64,000 nt of DNA from Simmondsia chinensis. Taxonomy: Eukaryota > Streptophyta > Magnoliopsida > Caryophyllales > Simmondsiaceae. Each line of letters opens with the position of its first letter. The stretch's first letter is position 1. The notes beneath the pieces are model-generated. The model did not search any database, was not told where the DNA came from, and saw only the letters and a program-made list of their open reading frames with translations. This document shows, piece by piece, positions 11,989 through 21,648 of the stretch. The stretch is taken from positions 30,247,208-30,311,207 of the forward strand of contig JAGTTD010000008.1 in the NCBI GenBank assembly GCA_018398585.1, written 5' to 3'. A program made the position numbers and the translations under genes.

Positions 11989-14900
11989 TCAAACTGAAAG
12001 GCCCACCAAATTCGAGCAATGCTCGAACTTGCTTCCTGGTAGAACTTTTGTAAACATGTCAGCTGGGTTATCCTCAGTCCCAATCTTCCTCAACTCCACC
12101 TTCCACTGGTCAATCAGATCTCTGATAAAGTGATGCTTCACATCTATATGCTTTGTTAGGTCGTGATGTGTCATCTGATCTTTCGCTAGGTGAATAGCGG
12201 ACTGACTATCACAGTATACTCTAACTGTCCCCTGCTCGACACTGATTTCACTTATCAAACCTCTTAACTAGATGGCTTCTTTGAATGCTTCTGTTACTGC
12301 CATGCACTCGGCCTTGGTAGTAGACTGTGCTGTAACAGGCTGTAAACACGCTCTCCAACTGATAGTTGTGTCACCTAAACAAAACACATACCCTGAAGTG
12401 GACTTTCTCTTATCGAAGTCTCCACCATAATCAAAATCCACATACCCAACCAAACAACACTTACTTTTCCCATATTCCAAACACAAATCAGAGGTTCCAC
12501 GAAGATACCTGAGAATCCACTTTACTGCATGCCAATGTTCTTTGCTCGGATTCGCCTTGTACCTACTAACTCTGCTCACTGCAAAAGCAATATCTGGACG
12601 CGTGCAAATCATCGCACACATAATACTGGCCACTGCACTAGAATAGGGAATCTGAGACATGTACCTGACGTCCTCCTCAGTCTGAGGCGAATATAACGCT
12701 GAGAGTCTGAAATGAGCTGCTAAGAGCGTGCTAACCGGGTTAGCATCCTTCATATGAAACCTGTCTAACACCTTCTCAATATACTTCTCCTAAGACGAGT
12801 ATAATTTTTCAGCTTCTCGGTCTCTACGAATTTCCATGCCTAATATCTTCTTAGCTGCTCCAAGATCCTTCATCTCAAATTCACTCTTCAGCATTGATTT
12901 CAGGTCATCGATATCATTCATATCTCGTGCTGCAATCAACATATCATCAACGTACAAAAGCAAATAAACAAAGCCTGAATCTGTCTTTCTGAAGTACACA
13001 CAGCTGTCGTACTTACTCCTGATGTAATCATGACTTGTCATGAACTGATCAAATCTCCTATACCACTGCCTTGGATATTGCTTTAAACCATATACGACCT
13101 TTTAAGCAAGCACACATGATCTTCTTTTCCTTCAACAACAAAACCCTCGGGCTGGTGCATAAAGATACTCTCTTCTAGTTCACCATGCAAGAATGCAGTT
13201 TTTACATCCAATTGTTCAAGTTCAAAGTCATGCATGACAAGCAAAGACTATAATGCACGAATCGAAGTATGTTTAACTACAGGTGAGAAAATATCATGAA
13301 AATCAACACCTTGTACTTGACTGTAGCCCTTAGCTACCAAACGTGCCTTGTACCTTGCATCTTCAACTCCAGGAATGCCCTCTTTTCTCTTGAAGACCTA
13401 TTTACATCCAACCAGTTTTTTCCCTGTTGGAGGCTTCACCAGTTCCCAAGTCTGATTTTTATAAAGAGACTGCATCTCCTCATTCATAGCAACGAGCCAC
13501 TTCTCAGCATCTGATCTCAATACAGCCTCCATATATGAAGTCGGCTCACTGTCATCTAACGTCTCAGCAATAGTTAGGGCATAGGCAATCATCTCCTCAT
13601 ACCCATATCTCTCAGGAGGCCTGATCTGTCACCTCGGTCTACCACCAGCTATAGTATTGTTCTCCACCTGCTAACCTGTTTCTGCATTATCAGTAACAAC
13701 ATCAGAAACTCGTACCTGAGGTGCTGGAATACTGTCTAGCTGAACAATTTGCTGATCTGATTGTATCTCTATACATTAAGTGTCTCAACCTGAACTATAT
13801 CTTTGTCAATGGAGGGTGTGTGTGGTGGATTAAGTAAAGCGGACTCATCGAAAGTAACATCTCTACTAGTCAGAAACTTCTGAGCACATGGATCCCACGA
13901 TCTATATCCCTTCACACCTGACGTATAACCAAGAAAGATGCACTTCTTGGCCCAAGGCTCCAACTTTCCATCATTAACATATGCATATGCAGGACAACCA
14001 AAAACTTTAATATGAGAATAATCAAAAGTTGAACCAGACCATACCTACTCAGGAGTCTTCATCTGTAATGAAGAATGCGGTGTCTTGTTCACAAGGTAGC
14101 AAGCCATGCTAACTGCTTCTGCCCACCATTCTCTCTTTAAACCTGCATTTGAAAGCATACAACGAGCCTTCTCAAATAACGTCCTATTTAATCTTTCATC
14201 CACTCCATTTTGCTGAGGTCGACCTGTACATGTCCTGTGTCTGACTATACCCTGATCTTCATAAAATTTAGTGAAGTCCCCTTCGACAAACTCAAGACCA
14301 TTGTCAGTCCTCAATCTCTTAATCGGCTTTCCTATCTGTTTTTCAAGCAGAATTTTTCACTTCTTGAAGATACCATACACTTCATTTTTCTGCTTAAGAA
14401 AATAGACCCAAACTTTACGTGAGTAGTCATCAGTAAACGTTAGAAGATACTTGGACCCACCTTTAGAAGCCACTCTGGAAGGTCCCCATAGATCAGAATG
14501 TATGTAGTCTAACGTTCCCTTGGTCTGATGCACTGCTGACTTGAAGCTGACTCTCTTCTGCTTCCCATAAATACAGTGCTCACAGAATTCCATCAGTCCT
14601 GTTGACTGACCACAAAGAAGTCCCCTCTTACTCAGCTCAGACAATGCTTTGTCACCAATATGACCCATTCTCATGTGCCATAGTCTTGTGATTTCTACAT
14701 CTGTCATAGCAGATGTGGAAACAGCAACTGCACCTGTCACGGTTGTATCTGCAAGCTCATACAAAGTACCAACCCTGTTTCCTTTCATCACAATTAAAGC
14801 ACCCTTACTGACTCGCATGACTCCACCTTCAGCAGTGTACTTGTACCCACTAGACTCAAGGGTACCTAGAGAAATCAAGTTCTTTTTCAAATCCGGGACG

Positions 14901-15955
14901 TGATGAACATCACTCAAGGTTCTAATAGTTCCATCATACATTCTCACAAGGACTGTTCCAACACCCACTACCTTACAAGCAGCATCATTACCCATCAAGA
15001 CAACCCCACCCTGTATAGACTTATACGTGGAAAACCAGTCTCTGTTTGGAGTAACATGAAACGAACAACCCAAATCCATGACCCACTTATCTTTGGACCT
15101 GGACTGAGAATCAGCAACTAGTAGAAACTCTCCTTCACTATCCTCCTCTACAACACTAGCCTTAGCGGACTTGTCTTTACCCTGGTCACCCCTGTTACCC
15201 TCTTTTGATTTATTCTTATATTTGTAACAGTCTTTCTTTATGTGCCCTTTCTTGTGATAATAGTGACACGACAGGTTCTTATATCTAGATTTGGACCTAG
15301 ACTTATTCCCACCATTGGATCCCCTATGTTCTGGTCTTTCTCTCACATGCAAACCACTACCTGAGTCATTCACCGAGTCAGATAATTCCTTATCTACCCG
15401 TTCTTTACTCACAAGGTTTCTTTTTACCTCATCTACAGTAATGGTTGGCCTACCCCCGTATATCATGCTTTCTACGAAGCCCTTATACGAATTTGAGACC
15501 GAACATAGTAATATCATAGCTTGATCCTCGTCCTTAGGGACATCATCCAAAGCCTTTAATTCATTTATAATTGAGGTAAACTCGCTAAGAAGGTTTTTAA
15601 GAGATGTACCTTCTGTCATACGAAAAGTGTACAACCGCCGCTTCATTGCAAGTTTGTTGGAGACTGACTTGTGGCAAAACATGTCTAACAATTTCTCCCA
15701 TAACTCCTTTACGGTTTTAATCTCCAAGACTTCTGACAGAACATCATCAGCCAAACACATCTGTATCGCCGTGAGAGCCTTATCATCCAACTCTTCCCAT
15801 TGCGCCTCGGTTAAAGTTTCACGTTTCTTCTCTTTCCCCTCCAGTGCTTTCTTCAAGCGGTTCTGAGTCAGGAGTCCTTTCACACGGACTTGCCATAAGC
15901 TAAAGCTTCCCTGACCATTGAATTTCTCAACCTCGGTTTTAATACCTGATGCCAT
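11989..15955 (-). pseudogene. Copia-1 gag-pol polyprotein, broken by stops and frameshifts
   Basis: Translation would start at MASG (15955), 36 bases inside the LTR. The first block runs to 14357 and holds gag, the nucleocapsid zinc knuckle, protease, the H-C zinc region of integrase and the first part of the integrase core (HSDLWGP, FTDDYSR). Later blocks are integrase with NGLEFV and PQQNGV (14045-14314), the end of integrase (13769-13963), the start of RT (13398-13592), the RT YVDD block (12790-13041), and RNase H (12268-12771, 11989-12258, with ADMFTK). The blocks are separated by stops or frame changes. Two key sites are altered even inside the open first block: the knuckle reads CHYYHKKGH, with Tyr where the second Cys belongs, and the protease reads DLGCS instead of the usual DSGCS. 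The element cannot make its own proteins. Confidence 0.93.
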
Positions 15956-15977
15956 TGTATCAATTCGAAGAACCAAG

Positions 15978-15991
15978 CTCTGATACCAATT
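15978..15991 (-). other. Copia-1 primer-binding site
   Basis: On the minus strand ATTGGTATCAGAGC follows the LTR directly. TGGTATCAGAGC is complementary to the 3' end of initiator methionine tRNA, the common primer of plant Copia elements. Confidence 0.9.
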
Positions 15992-16502
15992 TGTGCGGAA
16001 ATAAATAATTTACTCGGATCTCAATCAAATCAAATACCACGACAATAACGAGAAATAAACGGACTAAAATAGAAACGAAACAATAGACACAATGATTTAC
16101 GTGGAAACCCCTTTACAATCGAAAGGGGAGAAAACCACGGGCGAAGATCGGAGCTTTTATTATTGAATCAAAAGAAGAAGAAGAATTACAATATTCTCTC
16201 ACACACTCTCAATATTTTGTGGCGGCGCTGCTGGGAAACCTCTCTTTGCTTTTGGATACTTTGTGACGTACCTTACGTCCATATTTATAGGTGCACAGAA
16301 GACCTGTTTCTCGATCGATCGGGGAGTCCCAATCGATCGGGGTCCCGATCGATCGGTTCCTCACCGATCGATCGGCCTGCTCTCTGGAAGCGTCCTTCTT
16401 TTACGTAACTTTCCCGATCGATCGAGCTCCACCTCGATCGATCGAACTCACCCCTGCCCTTCTCCTTGATACGCCAAGTAATTTTGAGACATTTACCTAA
16501 CA
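15992..16502 (-). repeat. Copia-1 5' LTR (right copy, 511 bp)
   Basis: Begins TGTGCGGAAATAAA and ends ACCTAACA. It is 34 bp longer than its partner because of extra GATCGATCG-containing units at about 16310-16350. It would carry the element's promoter, reading to the left. Confidence 0.93.
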
Positions 16503-16507
16503 AGGGG

Positions 16508-16585
16508 TAAGGCTGTGTACATCTTATCTCCTCAGACCCTACCATAGCTGGAGCCTTTTTGAGGAACTGGCTTCTTGTTGTTGTA
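16508..16585 (+). repeat. SINE/RTE-type tail, right part (after Copia-1)
   Basis: TAAGGCTGTGTACATC, CTCAGACCC, GGAGCC and then CTTGTTGTTG, the 3' half of the tail whose other half ends at 11424. Confidence 0.6.
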
Positions 16586-17021
16586 ATCTATTTGGATTTG
16601 GTTAGTGTCTTAATTAGTGTTTGCATGTTGTCATACAGGTAGGAATGGTTCAAGTCAAGATTATCAACAAGCTAGTTGAGGTACTTGCTGCTGCGACCAG
16701 TTCTTCACAAGGATCTTGTCGGGAAGTTGCTATTGACTTCGTAGTAATCTACATAATACTAATTTGTTGTGTTGTAGTTCTGTTTTATTTAGTTGTGGAA
16801 GTTTCTGTATTAAAAGAAAGTGAAATGATGAGTTTTAAACTCAGTTGTGTTGTTGCTCACCCGTTACGCCAACTTGTTGCTGTTGAGCGCAATACGATGC
16901 GTCAAATTACGTCTATCTTCTCTTTACAGTGCTTGGGCCACTGTTATAGCATTGGGGGTATTTGTCCCCAATAATTTTAATATAAATACATATTAGGCAT
17001 ATTATGTTAACACTAAAAACG
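16586..17021. other. Gap with no recognised gene
   Basis: A 117-codon open frame (16621-16974) spans most of this stretch, but I recognise no family or domain in it. It ends in an AT-rich region. Probably not a gene. Confidence 0.35.
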
Positions 17022-17545
17022 TTCCATTCAAAAACTAATTAGCAATGACTAGAGTAGCTCCTTAGTACACAAATTGGTATTTCCTTTTCCAGCCCAACAA
17101 TGTGGGATTCCATTTTTCTCTTATTTTTTGACTTGTATCAAACCACCGCGTTCCGCAGCCGTCGTTCTTAATAGTTTCACTCTAGGTAGTTTTACTCTGA
17201 GTAGGGTAGCCTTTTTCTCTCGTGGACTAGGTAGCCCTCTTTTAGGTAGCCTTTTCCAAAACTAAGGCCGTCTCATGTGACTTTTCCAGTACTGCCATCG
17301 AGCATGACCTATCACATAGCAGACCGAACACAACTCCAGAGCATGGCCCATCCCATGCCAAACCGAGCTCCTTCGAGTCGATTCGAGGATCGTAGCTTTG
17401 AAACCATTGCTTAATACCAAATGAGGTTCCATCCCAAAACCTAATTGGCAATGAGTGGAATAGCTCCTTAGTATAAATTGGTATTTCCTATTCTAGCCCA
17501 CCAATGTAAAATTTTATTTTTCTCCTATTTTTTGACTTATATCAT
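17022..17545 (-). mobile_element. TRIM-like element (small LTR-type element without genes)
   Basis: Two direct copies of about 115 bp flank a 280-bp middle. The left (about 17025-17141) and right (about 17425-17545) copies share GGTTCCATYC, AATTRGCAATGA, TAGCTCCTTAGTA, AATTGGTATTTCC, and end TTTTTTGACTTRTATCA. On the minus strand the right copy begins TGATATAAG and is followed inside by TTTGGTATTAAGC, resembling a decayed TGGTATCAGAGC primer site. There is no coding capacity. A related partial copy lies at 47430-47870. Confidence 0.5.
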
Positions 17546-18185
17546 ATTAATTTGTGTAAAATATTTAAAATTGCCCCCAAACATTTATAATTTTTTATGT
17601 CAATCTTTTCCCCCCTATTTCTAAATCCTACTAAAACGTCATTATTGGCTCCATAGAATTGTAACTGATAATAGCCGAAAAATGCATTAAATCATAGTGG
17701 TGTGGTCCTATCAGCATTTAAAACGAATTTTTTACCTAAAAATTTACTAAAATAGCACTCTTCTAAAAAAATTTATCAAAATGGCACCATTTATTGTAGC
17801 TCATTGTATGTGTCATCTTTTTAATTGTCACGTCATTTACCACATATTCTTTTTGGTTGTCATGTTATTTTTTCGGCTAATTGTCCTGGTCACTTATAAA
17901 TAATTGATACCTTTCATGGTCCATTTCTAAATAATACTTTTCTTCTTAGTCGTTTTTGTAAAGTATGTTGCCCTTACTGTGTATGATATCATTTTTTAAA
18001 ACTTTCACTATTTATGTTTTCATCCAAAAAGTAATGCATAATTTTCATGTATATAATATTGGCTCAACAAAAATTTAACAAGTACCTAAATGATGAAATG
18101 GCCCGTATATATTATCGTTATTATTCACTGTATTAAATATAGTAAATAGAAAGTAAGATACATTCCCAATGTCCCAATGGTACCC

Positions 18186-18203
18186 TGAAGACTATATTTA
18201 ATA
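18186..18203 (+). repeat. 18-bp target duplication of the 5S-derived SINE
   Basis: TGAAGACTATATTTAATA here is repeated exactly at 18439-18456, bracketing the SINE. A perfect duplication of this length is typical of LINE-driven retroposition and implies a recent insertion. Confidence 0.93.
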
Positions 18204-18438
18204 GGAACATACCCAGTACCTTAAGGGCTCCCGCCTACGTAGGGTCTAGGGGGGTCGGATGTACGCAGCCTTCCCCCTTCAGGGTGTTAACTTAAAGAGA
18301 GGCTGTTTCCAGGTGCCCCCAACCTGAGGATGAGGACTTTCTAGGAGGTCACCCATCCTGTTACTGCTCTCGCCCAAGCACGCTTGACTTCGAAGTTCTA
18401 ATGGGACCCGGTGACGGCGTGTTGGTGCCCTCTTTAGT
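18204..18438 (-). mobile_element. SINE with 5S rRNA-derived head and RTE/Au-type tail (copy 1)
   Basis: On the minus strand the first about 100 nt (18430 down to 18332) follow plant 5S rRNA closely: GGGTCCCATTAGAACTTCG, AAGTCAAGCGTGCTTGGGCG, GAGAGCAGTAAC, AGGATGGGTGACCTCC. These cover the A box, intermediate element and C box of the 5S pol III internal promoter. The rest is a tail CAGGTTGGGGGCACC, GGAAACAGCCTCTC, GGAAGGCTGCGTACATCC, GGGAGCCC, ACTGGGTATGTTCC, shared with other copies in the window. Perfect 18-bp target duplications flank the 235-bp element. The layout matches the SINE3 class (5S-derived) first described in fish. A 5S gene or Cassandra TRIM would lack this tail. Confidence 0.88.
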
Positions 18439-18943
18439 TGAAGACTATATTTAATACAGTGAATAATAACGATAATATATACAGGTCATTTCATCATTTA
18501 GGTACTCGTTAAATTTTTGTTGAGCCAATATTATATACATAAAAATTCATTACTTTTTGGATGAAAATATAAATGGCGAAAGTTTTTTTTTAAATGATAT
18601 TATACACAGTAAGGACAACATACTTTGCAAAAATGACCAAGAAAAAAGTATTATTTAGAAAAAGGACCATAAAAGATATCAACTATTTATAAGTGACTAG
18701 GACAATTAGTCAAAAAAATAACATGACAACCACAAAGAATATGTGGTAGATGACATGACAATCAAAAAGATGACACATATAATGTCAGGATGAAATAGTT
18801 TTAATGCAATAATTTTTAGAATACAAATTCGCTCTGCTTCCGTAAAAATAAAAAAATAAAAAATACTTTTCAAACGTCGTACGTTGAACGAGCTACAGTA
18901 AATGGTGCCACTTTGGTAAATATTTTTGAAAGTGTGCTATTTT

Positions 18944-18967
18944 TTTTTTTTTAACAGAACAACGCCC
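18944..18967 (-). mobile_element. 24-bp micro-retroposon with 15-bp TSD
   Basis: The insert is T9 followed by AACAGAACAACGCCC; on the minus strand it is GGGCGTTGTTCTGTT plus a poly(A). It is bracketed by AAAGTGTGCTATTTT at 18929-18943 and 18968-18982. It looks like an extremely 5'-truncated LINE insertion: tail only. Confidence 0.65.
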
Positions 18968-19024
18968 AAAGTGTGCTATTTTGATAATTTTTTTTCAAAA
19001 CTATGCCAATTAGGTAAAAAATTC

Positions 19025-19439
19025 ATATATATTTGTACATGCTTTTAAAATCTCTTAGTTTTTTTAGAACTATGGTATATACAATGTTTATTTTATGTTA
19101 TCTATTAAAAAATAATAATAATAATAATAAAATAGTGTCATCCACGACTTTGCACAATTATTGAATGCGCCTTAAAAGAAGAAGTACTTATAAACGCGAG
19201 ATGTATTCGATTAATATACAATGTATAATAACACATAATAAAATTTTATAATTAAATTTGAATAAGATATTAGAAGGCATGCTACAATTACTATTAGTAT
19301 ATGCCCCCATTAAAGAAATTTTTTGAATCCATCATTGTTAAGTTGTCATTTTAGAACAACCCTCTCTGAGATTCATTTGAAATATTTATCAACAATGGTG
19401 AATGTAATTGGGAGAAACTTCTACAGAGAGTTCCTCCAA
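19025..19439. other. Gap: AT-rich, no gene
   Basis: Contains an (AAT)n microsatellite near 19107-19130. No coding block is recognised until the LINE remnant. Confidence 0.4.
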
Positions 19440-20840
19440 GCATCTATATGAAAATAATGGGGAGCCCAATTTTGAAAGATAATGGTTGTGATAGCCTTTG
19501 ATGTGGCTGTCGTCCTGTAGTGATTTTACAATCAAATCAACCACCTGGCTAGCTTATGGTCTTCAATGGAAATATAGGAAGTGGATTTGGAGGCTAAACA
19601 CTCCTTCCAAAGTCAAAAGCTTCATTTGGCAGATCCTTAGCAATGACATCCTCTTAATTGAGAATCTTATCAACAGAGAATAAAGGTCAGTGATAAGTGT
19701 CCTTGATGTAACATTGACACTGAAAACTGTTAGAGTATAAAATCAATCTTAGACCTTCACCCACCAGCGTAAGCTTTTGGAATAGATGGTTCCTTGACAT
19801 GGTATCAGAGCCTTGATGACCAAGAGGTCAAGAGTTTAAACCTCAACAGCTCCCACTTTCAATATTCAAACAATTAAGTACAAGGTAAGAGGTGGGCCTA
19901 TGCATTATCCACGCTTCAAGCCCAAACGGGCATTTGCGTGAGGGGGCATGTTAGAGTATAAAACCAATCATGAGCCTTCACCTATCAGCTTAAACTTTTG
20001 GGATAGATGGTTCCTTGACAATGTTTGACTATATTGTATAGGATTATTACTATATGTATCTGAGCCCAATGGGCCTGCTTTATGTATGATGTAAGCCCAT
20101 TATATATTCTATAAATATACGAGAGGTATTTCTTTTTCTGTAAAGAGTTGGAGAAGATTTGAAAATGGGCATAAGTGAGATGTATCATCCAAAACGCTTC
20201 TCCTATTGAAATGCTTGAAAACCTCCATAAAAAAGATGGTGGGATAGCCAGTAACCACCATAGCAAAGTAGCATGTATCCCCTGGCGAATGTGGAAATCC
20301 AGAAACCATCGGATTTTTCAGGACTAAAAGGAAGCTTCCCTTATAATTGTTTTGAAGCTAAGTGGGACTGCATTGAGTGCACAAATTGGGGGAACACATC
20401 AATGAGCAAAGCTCACACAAGCATCTGTATTATTAGATGGATCCAGTGGTGTATGCCTATTGTTTATTTCGTTAAAGTGAACTTTGATGGGTTGAAGGAG
20501 GTCAAGGACAACAGGATTCATTATTACAAATGATAGAGGAGAGTTCATAACCGTGGGGTCGAGGTTTGTGGGTGGTGCTCCTACGACATTCTTAAAGCTT
20601 TGGATTTAGGCTTTTGGAAGATTTATATTGAAGGAGGCAACGAGATAGTCATCAAGGCTTTCAAAGAAGACTTTAATAACCCTTAAGAAGATTCATTGCA
20701 TCATTGATGAAATAATTAATATGATCAAAAGGTGTGAATAGGTCGAGTTAACCATGTTTATTGAGAAGGTAATATGGCAATAGATTCGTTGACTAAATTG
20801 GGATCTATTTCATAATTGTTCTCTGAACCCCAACTGCGAT
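19440..20840 (+). pseudogene. L1-type LINE ORF2 C-terminal remnant
   Basis: Around 19498-19725 the plus strand encodes FTIKSTTWLAYG and then WIWRLNTPSKVKSFIWQIL, the reverse-transcriptase zinc-binding (zf-RVT) block at the end of plant L1 ORF2. A CP-C-DTE block follows. The reading is then interrupted by a TRIM (19728-20020) and about 115 bp of LTR-like sequence. It resumes at about 20135, with PWRMWKSRNHRIFQD at about 20280, then VKVNFDG, ITNDRGEF, ALDLGFWKIYIEGGN, an RNase H-like domain typical of this ORF2 type. Several stops and frame changes are present. The RT core is not in the window, so this is a 5'-truncated, decayed copy. Confidence 0.7.
19728..20020 (+). mobile_element. TRIM element with 72-bp terminal repeats
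   Basis: Direct repeats of 72 bp at 19728-19799 and 19949-20020 both start TGTTAGAGTATAAA and end GATGGTTCCTTGACA. The first is followed at once by the primer site TGGTATCAGAGCC (19800-19812). The second is preceded by the purine tract GCGTGAGGGGGCA. The interior is only about 150 bp and has no gene. A related LTR fragment lies in the DREB2 leader intron at 35417-35500. It sits inside the LINE remnant. No clean 5-bp target duplication was seen. Confidence 0.8.
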
Positions 20841-21163
20841 GATTTTATACTAATATATCATTTCTCTTGATTCTTTAGGATGACCCCTTCTCTGTAAAGG
20901 CCCCCTAAAGGATCGACCTGTTTTATGTTCAAGCATTGTTGACTTATTGAATTGAATAAGCCAAACATGATCCTATCAAAATACAAATATCTAATAAGCC
21001 AGGCTTGAATTTAAACATGTCTAGTGTTAAGATCAAGAATAGAGATATAATTGATAATCTAAATATTAGAATTTGCAGCCAAACATATGTACAAATATTA
21101 TTAAGATAAAATACATAATAAGATATGCTAATAAAAATGGAGTCCAAGGATGTGAAAAACTAG
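20841..21163. other. Gap with no recognised feature
   Basis: AT-rich. No coding block or terminal repeat recognised. Confidence 0.4.
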
Positions 21164-21648
21164 GGTTATTTGCATTTTAATACCCTGATATTTTTAGAAA
21201 TAATAAAAAGGATCTTGACCTTTTTAAGTTATTAAAAAGGTACCTAAATTTTTGTCGTATTAATAAAAAAGCCTCTCTCAAGCATGATGACGTCGTTTTC
21301 CGTCGGCGGAGCTGACGTGATTGATGCTACAGTAAAATGACAAAACTTGCGCTTCAACACCCTTATTCTTACTTTATAAGTACGAAATTCATTTGTTCCA
21401 AAATATGGTTACTAAAGGGTATTTTTGTCATTTTATTGTAGCGTTAATAAAAACATATTTGTCATGTTAGTTTTCTCGACTAAAAATGGCGTCATCATGT
21501 CAGAGATGGGCCTTTTTATTAGTGCGACAAAAACTTAGATGCTTTCATATTGATAAGACAAACACTTAGGATCCTTTTAATAATTCAAAAAGGTCAGGGC
21601 TCGTTTTATTATTTCTAAAAATGTTAGGATACTAAAATGTAAATAACC
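21164..21648. mobile_element. Palindromic MITE (485 bp)
   Basis: Long inverted ends: GGTTATTTGCATTTTA at the left and TAAAATGTAAATAACC at the right. The complementarity continues through TTTTTAGAAATAATAAAA, GACCTTTTT, GTCGTATTAATAAAAAAGCC, GATGACGTC and on to the middle. Flanking 9-mers AAAAACTAG and TAAAACTAT agree at 7 of 9 positions, which would suit an aged MULE-type target duplication. No coding capacity. Confidence 0.65.

Larger units (their letters stand above)
11420..16507 (-). mobile_element. Copia LTR retrotransposon 1 (TNT1/Tork-like), with TSD AGGGG
   Basis: Complete in outline: LTRs at 11425-11901 and 15992-16502, each starting TG and ending CA on the plus strand, flanked by AGGGG at 11420-11424 and 16503-16507. 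The element reads on the minus strand. The primer-binding site TGGTATCAGAGC lies just inside the right LTR, and a purine-rich stretch (CCAAGGTGGAGATC) lies just inside the left LTR. Domain order is gag, protease, integrase, reverse transcriptase, RNase H, the Copia order. A hand comparison of the LTRs gives about 4% substitutions plus one 34-bp length difference, so the insertion is moderately old. The polyprotein is disabled. Confidence 0.95.
17725..19024. mobile_element. 1.3-kb foldback (long inverted repeat) element
   Basis: The left arm (17725 to about 18145) and right arm (about 18447 to 19024) are inverse copies over some 420-580 bp. Examples are GAATTTTTTACCTAA against TTAGGTAAAAAATTC, CAAAATGGCACC against GGTGCCACTTTGG, GGCTCAACAAAAATTTAAC against GTTAAATTTTTGTTGAGCC, and TTATTCACTGTATTAAATATA against its inverse. 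The right arm holds an extra 115-bp segment near 18785-18900 and a 24-bp insertion at 18944. The loop was later hit by the SINE at 18204. There is no coding capacity. A clear target duplication was not found, so the class (foldback, MULE-type MITE or other) is open. A transcript would form a very long hairpin. Confidence 0.75.

Noticed and set aside
16621..16974. 117-codon plus-strand frame next to the SINE tail
   Set aside because: No recognisable family. A hydrophobic stretch alone is not enough, and the neighbourhood is all repeats.
17022..17545. Cassandra TRIM (5S in LTR) for the element at 17 kb
   Set aside because: The terminal repeats contain no 5S sequence; the 5S block at 18.3 kb belongs to the separate SINE.
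18332..18430. A functional 5S rRNA gene on the minus strand
   Set aside because: It lacks the proper 3' end and terminator, has several changes in conserved positions, and is one part of a SINE with target duplications.
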